From Hoeflea_A sp965228785 (GTDB lineage Bacteria; Pseudomonadota; Alphaproteobacteria; Rhizobiales; Rhizobiaceae): a stretch of 64,000 nt of DNA. The stretch is from positions 2,852,001 through 2,916,000 of the forward strand of contig CBDDIF010000002.1 of assembly GCA_965228785.1 (NCBI GenBank), in the 5' to 3' direction. The translations under genes and the position numbers were made by a program. Positions within the stretch are counted from its first letter, which is position 1, and each line of letters opens with the position of its first letter. A model generated the notes under the pieces. That model did no database searches and was not told the origin of the DNA. It saw only the letters and a program-made list of their open reading frames with translations. Below, one piece after another: positions 59,271-64,000 of the stretch.

Positions 59271-60523
59271 CCAATCCGCTGACGCCGCCACCCAAGAAGG
59301 ACCCGCAGAAACGCTCGCGGGTTCCGACCCGACCCTCGCACATGCGCAGCCGCGCGGCACTGGGCCTCGCAGCGGCGGCAGCCGAAGGCCGCTTCATGCT
59401 GCAGGTCTGCGGCGATTGCGGTGCCGTGCAATATCCGCCGCGGGATGCCTGCGGCAAATGCCTGAGCGTCGACCTCACCTGGCAGGAAATCGCCACCGGA
59501 GGCGAGCTCATTGCCGAAACGATCGTGCGCACCAGCACCAATGTCTATTTCCGCGAACGCACGCCGTGGCGCGTCGGCACGGTACAGCTCGACGCCGGCC
59601 CGCCGGCCATGTGCCACGTGCATGGCGATGTGGCCACGGGCGACCGGGTGCGGATGATCAACCGGCTGGACAAATCCGGGCAAGGCGTGCTGTTCGCCGT
59701 GCCGGTAAAAGCCACGCCGAACATGGAGGACGATCCTCACATGCGCGAAATGACCTGCGATCCGAAATTCCGGCGGGTGCTGATTACCGATGCCCGCAAT
59801 CCCAACGCCCCGGCGCTCGCCCAGGCACTCGCCGATGCCGGCGCCTCGATGATCTTCGTCGGCGAAGCGGAAAGCTGGCGTCCCTATCCGGGTCGCGAAG
59901 CGTTGGCCGGAATTCCCAATGTCGACATCCTGCCGCTCGACGTCACCGACACCGCCTCCGTCAAGGAACTGGTCGGCGAGATCGGCGGCAAGACCGATAT
60001 CCTGATCAACAATGCCCGCTTCGTACGCCCCGGCGGCATCATCGACAGCATCGACGTCAACCACGCGCGCGACGAGATGGACGTGAACTATTTCGGCATG
60101 ATGCGGCTCGCCCAGGCCTTTGGACCTGCCATGCGCGCACGTGGCGCCGATGGCGACAACAGCGCCGCCGCCTGGGTCAACATCCTGTCGGTCTATGCCT
60201 GGTCGAACCAGCCGGAATTCGGCGCCTTTTCGGCTTCCAACGCGGCAGCGCTTTCGCTGTCGCAATGCCTGCGGGCGGAGCTGTGGCCGGGCGGTGTGCG
60301 GGTGGTGAACGTCTTCACCGGCCCGACCGAGGACGAATGGCATCAACCATTGCCACCGCCGAAAGTGCCGCCGGCGGCGCTCGCGCGATCCGTCGTCGCC
60401 GGACTGAAGGATGGTCTCGAGGACGTGTTCGTCGGCGACGTGGCAAAAGACCTGATTGAGCGCTGGCGCGCCGGCCCGAAGATCCTCGAACGCGAAATGA
60501 TCGAGCAAGGGGGCGGGTCATGA
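59267..60523 (+). CDS. DUF35 zinc-ribbon/OB-fold fused to a degenerate SDR domain
   Basis: The ATG overlaps the thiolase-like stop (ATGA); the product has 418 residues. Residues 40-150 are a DUF35 protein: a rubredoxin-like zinc ribbon with C48, C51, C62 and C65, then an OB fold. From about 162 to the end is a short-chain dehydrogenase fold that has lost its active-site signatures. The TGxxxGxG motif is TDARNPNAPALA and the YxxxK pair is replaced by FSASN, although DILINNARF and LSVYAW mark the expected positions. The SDR half is probably structural or a binding platform. The DUF35 half should bind the thiolase-like protein and the CoA substrate. Confidence 0.88.
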   Translation: MTNPLTPPPKKDPQKRSRVPTRPSHMRSRAALGLAAAAAEGRFMLQVCGDCGAVQYPPRDACGKCLSVDLTWQEIATGGELIAETIVRTSTNVYFRERTPWRVGTVQLDAGPPAMCHVHGDVATGDRVRMINRLDKSGQGVLFAVPVKATPNMEDDPHMREMTCDPKFRRVLITDARNPNAPALAQALADAGASMIFVGEAESWRPYPGREALAGIPNVDILPLDVTDTASVKELVGEIGGKTDILINNARFVRPGGIIDSIDVNHARDEMDVNYFGMMRLAQAFGPAMRARGADGDNSAAAWVNILSVYAWSNQPEFGAFSASNAAALSLSQCLRAELWPGGVRVVNVFTGPTEDEWHQPLPPPKVPPAALARSVVAGLKDGLEDVFVGDVAKDLIERWRAGPKILEREMIEQGGGS

Positions 60524-61311
60524 GCGAAACGACCGAAGTGCTGCAGGACCTTGCTGGCGCCCTGGCCTCAGGCGCGGTCCGCGTGGTGGACCTCACCCAC
60601 ACGCTGGATCCGGACTTTCCCGTCATCATCCTGCCGCCGGAGTTCGGCCAATGCGCGCGGTTTCGCATCGAAGAGGTCTCCGATTTCGATCAACGCGGTC
60701 CGGGGTGGAAGTGGAACACCTTTTCCTGCGGCGAGCACACGGGAACGCATTTCGACGCGCCGCTGCACTGGATTTCCGGGCGTGACCTGCCGGACAACAG
60801 CGTCGATACGATCCCGGTCGAAAAATTCGTCGGCCCGGCATGCGTCATCGACTGCAGCAAAGGAGCCGCCGAAGACGAGGACTTCGAGTTGACGCCGGAG
60901 ATCATCAAGGCCTGGGAAAAAGACCACGGCCCTATTCCCGAAGACAGCTGGGTGCTGATGCGAACCGACTGGTCAAAGCGCAGCGGCGAGGCCTATCTCA
61001 ACATGCGCGAGGACGGCCCGCACGCGCCGGGTCCGACCCCGGATGCCGTGCGATTTCTCGTCGACGAGCGCAAGATTCGCGGCTTCGGCACTGAAACCGT
61101 CGGCACCGATGCCGGCCAGGGCATGCATTACACGCCGCCCTACCCGGCCCACTATTACCTGCACGGCGCCGGCCGCTATGGCCTGCAATGCCTGCGCAAT
61201 CTCGACCTTCTGCCGCCCACCGGGGCGATGCTGATCGCCGCACCACTGAAGATCAAGCAGGGCACCGGCAGCCCGCTGCGGGTGATGGCGATGGTCACGG
61301 ATGGAGACTGA
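60520..61311 (+). CDS. Cyclase-family metal hydrolase, probable isatin hydrolase
   Basis: The 263-residue protein overlaps the previous gene by 4 bp. It has the metal-binding motif H73-TGT-H77-F-D79-x3-H83 (EHTGTHFDAPLHW) of the cyclase/kynurenine formamidase family. It closely follows isatin hydrolase of Labrenzia in the remaining blocks as I recall them: VIDCSKGAAEDEDF, WVLMRTDWSKRSG, GPHAPGPTPDAVRFL, GTDAGQG and LIAAPLKIKQGTGSP. Isatin hydrolase opens the lactam ring of isatin to isatinate, a step of indole-3-acetate degradation in Bradyrhizobium. Kynurenine formamidase is the alternative but would not fit the operon as well. Confidence 0.85.
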   Translation: MSETTEVLQDLAGALASGAVRVVDLTHTLDPDFPVIILPPEFGQCARFRIEEVSDFDQRGPGWKWNTFSCGEHTGTHFDAPLHWISGRDLPDNSVDTIPVEKFVGPACVIDCSKGAAEDEDFELTPEIIKAWEKDHGPIPEDSWVLMRTDWSKRSGEAYLNMREDGPHAPGPTPDAVRFLVDERKIRGFGTETVGTDAGQGMHYTPPYPAHYYLHGAGRYGLQCLRNLDLLPPTGAMLIAAPLKIKQGTGSPLRVMAMVTDGD

Positions 61312-61312
61312 T

Positions 61313-62041
61313 ATGAGAGAACAATTGACGGCGGTCATCACCGGCGCGAGCAAGGGCATCGGCGCCGACCTGGCACGGTGCATGCTGGACGAGGGGTATC
61401 GGGTGATTTCGGTTGCGCGACATGCTCCGGATTTTTCGCACGACAACCTGTCGTCCGTGGAGGCGGACCTGCTCGATGAACAGGCAGTGGCCGAGGCCGC
61501 AGCGCATATTGCAAGCGAGCACGATGTCACCCATTTCATCCAGAATGCAGGCCTCATCTGGCCGAACCTGGTCGAAGAGGCCAAGCCGTCCGATATCACT
61601 GGCCTCGCGCAGCTGCATCTCGGCTCGGCGTTGACACTGCTACAGGCCTTCCTGCCGTCGATGAAGGAAAAGCGGTTTGGCCGGGTGATCTTCAACGGGT
61701 CGCGCGCCGCCCTAGGCGTGCCGACGCGGACCGCCTACAGCGCCTCTAAAGCCGGTATGATCGGCATGGCGCGCACCTGGGCGCTGGAACTGGCGAAGCA
61801 TCAGATCACCGTCAATGTGGTGGCGCCCGGCCCGGTGCTGACCGACAATTTCTGGGGCATCATTCCCAAGGACAGTCAGCAGCAGCACGACCTTGCCGAC
61901 CGCATCCCGGTGGGGCGGCTTGGAACGGTCGAGGACATCACCAACGCCTTCATGTTCTTTGCCGACCCGAAAAGCAGCTTCATCACCGGCCAGACCCTGT
62001 TCGTCTGTGGCGGCGCCAGCGTCGGGACCGCGTTGCTTTGA
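61313..62041 (+). CDS. Short-chain dehydrogenase/reductase
   Basis: The ATG at 61313 has GGAG 8 nt upstream, overlapping the end of the cyclase gene. The 242-residue protein keeps all classical SDR features: TGASKGIG at residues 10-17, QNAG, a catalytic Ser in FNGSRAAL, and YSASK. The C-terminal GQTLFVCGGAS is typical. It is the last gene of the operon. It may interconvert a hydroxy/keto pair such as dioxindole and isatin, or oxidise a side product. This contrasts with the degenerate SDR half of the DUF35 fusion two genes upstream. Confidence 0.88.
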   Translation: MREQLTAVITGASKGIGADLARCMLDEGYRVISVARHAPDFSHDNLSSVEADLLDEQAVAEAAAHIASEHDVTHFIQNAGLIWPNLVEEAKPSDITGLAQLHLGSALTLLQAFLPSMKEKRFGRVIFNGSRAALGVPTRTAYSASKAGMIGMARTWALELAKHQITVNVVAPGPVLTDNFWGIIPKDSQQQHDLADRIPVGRLGTVEDITNAFMFFADPKSSFITGQTLFVCGGASVGTALL

Positions 62042-62063
62042 AACGTAGTCCTGCTTGCCGCTC

Positions 62064-62078
62064 AAGGGAATAACCCTT
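62064..62078. terminator. Short hairpin between convergent genes
   Basis: AAGGG and CCCTT pair around AATAA between the end of the oxygenase operon and the end of the LysR gene. The stem is only 5 bp and has no strong T-run, so terminator function is doubtful. Confidence 0.2.
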
Positions 62079-62113
62079 CCCGGGCGCAACCAGACCGCTG
62101 ACCGGGTGATTCA

Positions 62114-63037
62114 TCAGGACGCGAGTTCAACTGCATTTTGCTCGAGGGCACGCTCGGGTTCCGTGATCTCGAAAAGCCAGTTCACGACCTTCTGAAGCTC
62201 CGGCTCGAACGATTTCTCCGGGGCCGACCTGATGAAATAGATCCAGTTCCGGTCGATGGCTTTTTCGGACAATATGCGCAGTTGTCCCTTTTCGAGTGAG
62301 CGACCAAGCATCGCGCGGCGTGCCAGGGTAATTCCCAGTCCCTCCCGCGCCGCATCCATCAGAAGAAGCGCACCTTCGAGATAGATCGATGGCTCCCGGG
62401 ACCTTTCGGAATTCAACAGGCCATGTTGTTTCTGCCAGAGGTTCCACATGCGGGCATCTTCATCGGCAATGAGAGGGGCGTTGCGCAGCGTCTCCTTGAG
62501 ATCTCCCTCATATTTTTCGATCAGCTTCGGGGACGCGACCGGAATTGCGGTGCCGGGAAGCAACAGATTTTCGCCTATCTGAAGACGATCCTGCCGCCTG
62601 AATCCGATCTCGACGTCTGCGTTTGCGGTCGGTGTCTTGTCTGTCAGTCCGAGGCTCACGTGCAGCGATATGTGCGGATACTTGGCAACAAACTGATGGA
62701 GCCTCGGAAGGATGATTTCCTGCGCCACGATCGGAACTGCCGAGATCTCGAAAGACCGTTTCAATCGCAATGGAACGAGATCCAATTCATGTCGGATCGC
62801 GCTGAATGACGCATGGACGACCGACGCCAGGCTTTCGCCGGCCGGCGTGAGCGCGACGGACCGTCCCATGCGAATGACAAGCGGGCTTCCGACCCAGTTT
62901 TGCAGCAATTTCAACTGGTGACTGACCGCCGAATGCGACACGGACAACCGGTCCGCAGCGGCGGTGATTGAGCCGGTCTCGTAAAGAGCCTCCAAAGTGC
63001 GAAGGGCATTGAGAGACGGCAGGCGTCGATTTCTCAT
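62114..63037 (-). CDS. LysR-family transcriptional regulator (GcvA-like)
   Basis: The 307-residue protein begins RNRRLPSLNALRTLEALYET, with HTH segment AADRLSVSHSAVSHQLKLLQ, and a substrate-binding domain (FEISAVPIVAQEIILPRL, GLGITLARRAMLG) in the GcvA-like style of the LysR gene at 28429. It is divergent from the nitrilase-family gene at 63135, and a perfect palindrome lies 7 bp upstream of its start, so it probably controls that gene and itself. Whether it also senses an indolic compound related to the adjacent operon is open. Confidence 0.9.
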   Translation of the reverse strand: MRNRRLPSLNALRTLEALYETGSITAAADRLSVSHSAVSHQLKLLQNWVGSPLVIRMGRSVALTPAGESLASVVHASFSAIRHELDLVPLRLKRSFEISAVPIVAQEIILPRLHQFVAKYPHISLHVSLGLTDKTPTANADVEIGFRRQDRLQIGENLLLPGTAIPVASPKLIEKYEGDLKETLRNAPLIADEDARMWNLWQKQHGLLNSERSREPSIYLEGALLLMDAAREGLGITLARRAMLGRSLEKGQLRILSEKAIDRNWIYFIRSAPEKSFEPELQKVVNWLFEITEPERALEQNAVELAS

Positions 63038-63043
63038 GATTTT

Positions 63044-63066
63044 TTATGTGAGTTTTTCTCACATAA
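63044..63066. promoter_or_regulatory. Perfect palindrome between LysR and nitrilase-family genes
   Basis: TTATGTGAG (63044-63052) and CTCACATAA (63058-63066) pair perfectly around TTTTT. The site is 7 bp from the LysR start codon and about 70 bp upstream of the 63135 gene. Size, symmetry and position are those of a LysR operator. The T-rich 5-bp centre resembles the dyad before the other GcvA-like gene (29354-29371). Confidence 0.6.
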
Positions 63067-63134
63067 TGCAAGTTTTTTGAAATGGTGTCTCCAAGTCGGA
63101 GCGATAAAAATAGGGCATTCTTGGAGTGTGTTGC

Positions 63135-64000
63135 ATGAGTTCGAAAACGCTGCGTCTCGCAATGGCGCAAACGACATCTTCAAACCGTCACGAGGACAAC
63201 ATCGAAGATGTGATCCGTATTGCTCAGGCTGCCGCTTCACAGAATGCCCGGCTGTTGGCGCTTCCCGAGGCCGTCGGTTTGGTCAACAGGGATCGCGACA
63301 GCGCTGTGACAATGGTCACCGCCGCGGATTCGGACCCCTTCCTGAACATCTGCAAGGAGCTGGCAAAGCAACACAACCTCTGGATCCAGGCCGGCTCAAC
63401 GCCTGTCACTGGTCAGGGACAACGCTTCAGAAATCACGCGACGCTGATATCGCCGGACGGAATGATCATTGCCACCTACGACAAGATTCATCTCTTCGAC
63501 GTTTTTCTCGACGGAAAGCCGCCGACGGGTGAATCGCAGCGTTATGAACCCGGTGAAGAAGCGGTTTTGGCCGATACCCCTTGGGGCCCCATGGCCCTGA
63601 CAGTTTGTTACGATATCAGGTTCCCTCATCTCTATCGGCAACACGCCCAGGAAGGCGCGGTTTTGGCTTTTGCGCCGTCAGCTTTTTCCGTGCCCACGGG
63701 CAAAGCCCACTGGGAAGCTTTGCTCAGAGCCCGTGCAATAGAAAACGGGTTTTGGATTGTCGCAGCCGCACAGGTCGGCAAGCATCTGGATGGCCGGGAT
63801 ACGTACGGTCACTCGCTCGTCGTCAGCCCCTGGGGCGAGGTCCTGTGTGACCTTGGTGGAGATGAGCCCGGGATGGCCGTGCTGGACCTTGATATGACGC
63901 TTCCGGCCTCGGCCAGACGTCAAATCCCATCTCTGAAAAACGAACGGAAATTCCGTTTCAAACGAATCCGCCGACAGCAACATGCAGCGGAAAACCGGCA
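63135..64000 (+). CDS. Carbon-nitrogen hydrolase (nitrilase superfamily), open at window end
   Basis: The ATG at 63135 has GGAG about 9 nt upstream, and the frame is open to the last base (288 codons), probably only a little short of complete. The catalytic triad is visible: E45 (LALPEAVG), K117 (YDKIHLFD) and C158 (LTVCYDIRFP). The overall pattern, including AHWEALLRARAIENGFWIVA and the C-terminal RRQIPSLKNERKFRF, matches the Nit1/Nit2 omega-amidase and deaminated-glutathione amidase branch and not true nitrilases. It therefore more likely hydrolyses an amide than a nitrile. It is controlled, by position, by the divergent LysR gene. Confidence 0.88.
   Translation, partial: MSSKTLRLAMAQTTSSNRHEDNIEDVIRIAQAAASQNARLLALPEAVGLVNRDRDSAVTMVTAADSDPFLNICKELAKQHNLWIQAGSTPVTGQGQRFRNHATLISPDGMIIATYDKIHLFDVFLDGKPPTGESQRYEPGEEAVLADTPWGPMALTVCYDIRFPHLYRQHAQEGAVLAFAPSAFSVPTGKAHWEALLRARAIENGFWIVAAAQVGKHLDGRDTYGHSLVVSPWGEVLCDLGGDEPGMAVLDLDMTLPASARRQIPSLKNERKFRFKRIRRQQHAAENR

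Noticed and set aside
60520..61311. Kynurenine formamidase as the function of the cyclase-family protein.
   Set aside because: No tryptophan dioxygenase or kynureninase is nearby, and the remaining sequence blocks follow isatin hydrolase better.
63135..64000. Reading the nitrilase-family gene as an indole-3-acetonitrile nitrilase of the auxin pathway.
   Set aside because: Its motifs around the catalytic Cys (LTVCYDIRFP) and the C-terminal part follow the Nit1/Nit2 amidase branch; proximity to the oxygenase operon is the only support for a nitrile substrate.

Overview
The window comes from a GC-rich alphaproteobacterium, most likely a free-living or marine Hyphomicrobiales/Rhodobacterales-type heterotroph. 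The evidence is the TRAP-transporter operon, the many LysR-regulated catabolic cassettes, the Rieske oxygenases, the xanthine-dehydrogenase-type enzyme and the RTX/VCBS exoprotein. No rRNA, tRNA, CRISPR or phage genes were seen. The lipoprotein gene at the left edge is cut; the amidohydrolase gene at the right edge is still open.

Layout. (1) 1-6.1 kb: a partial lipoprotein, then five AraC-type regulators on the minus strand, four of them close paralogs, with no enzyme genes between them. Boxes containing GTCTCA recur every 21 bp at two places in this region. (2) 6.1-8.4 kb: a largely gene-free stretch, then a secreted SUMF1-domain protein without the FGE cysteines and a small DOPA-dioxygenase-family protein. 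(3) 8.5-20.5 kb: two adjoining cassettes that look like organosulfur metabolism. The first is LysR, an acyl-CoA-dehydrogenase-family protein with the catalytic Glu replaced by Gln (as in sulfinoacyl-CoA desulfinases), a TPP enzyme and a class III CoA-transferase. The second is a TauE-type exporter, a PLP lyase, a TAXI-TRAP transporter and a universal stress protein, divergent from a LysR gene. (4) 20.5-28.4 kb: an ECF sigma/anti-sigma pair, a 209-bp MITE-like element abutting a cation/proton antiporter gene, and an unusual pair of Rieske fusions (Rieske-glutamate synthase domain and Rieske-TPP enzyme) with an unknown protein. (5) 28.4-37.4 kb: LysR with a 2OG-Fe(II) hydroxylase, an alpha/beta hydrolase and a hydroxyproline-dehydratase-like enolase; then a molybdenum hydroxylase operon with a MoaD-like protein, and a secreted alpha/beta hydrolase. 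(6) 37.4-49.1 kb: a giant RTX/VCBS protein, a chemoreceptor with a C-terminal NWDEF tail, an AraC/NmrA/DUF1772 group, an Ntn amidohydrolase and a LytTR membrane regulator. (7) 49.1-64 kb: MarR-iorAB divergent from a tightly overlapping eight-gene operon, then LysR and a nitrilase-family gene.

The most informative system is region 7. Rieske oxygenase plus reductase, CoA ligase, a degenerate thiolase with a DUF35 partner, an isatin-hydrolase-type cyclase and a 2-oxoacid:ferredoxin oxidoreductase fit a CoA-dependent route for indole-3-acetate: dioxindole-3-acetate, its CoA ester, retro-aldol to isatin and acetyl-CoA, isatinate, then an anthraniloyl derivative. This order is inferred from gene content. 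The degenerate active sites of the thiolase-like protein and of the SDR half of its partner are seen directly in the sequence.
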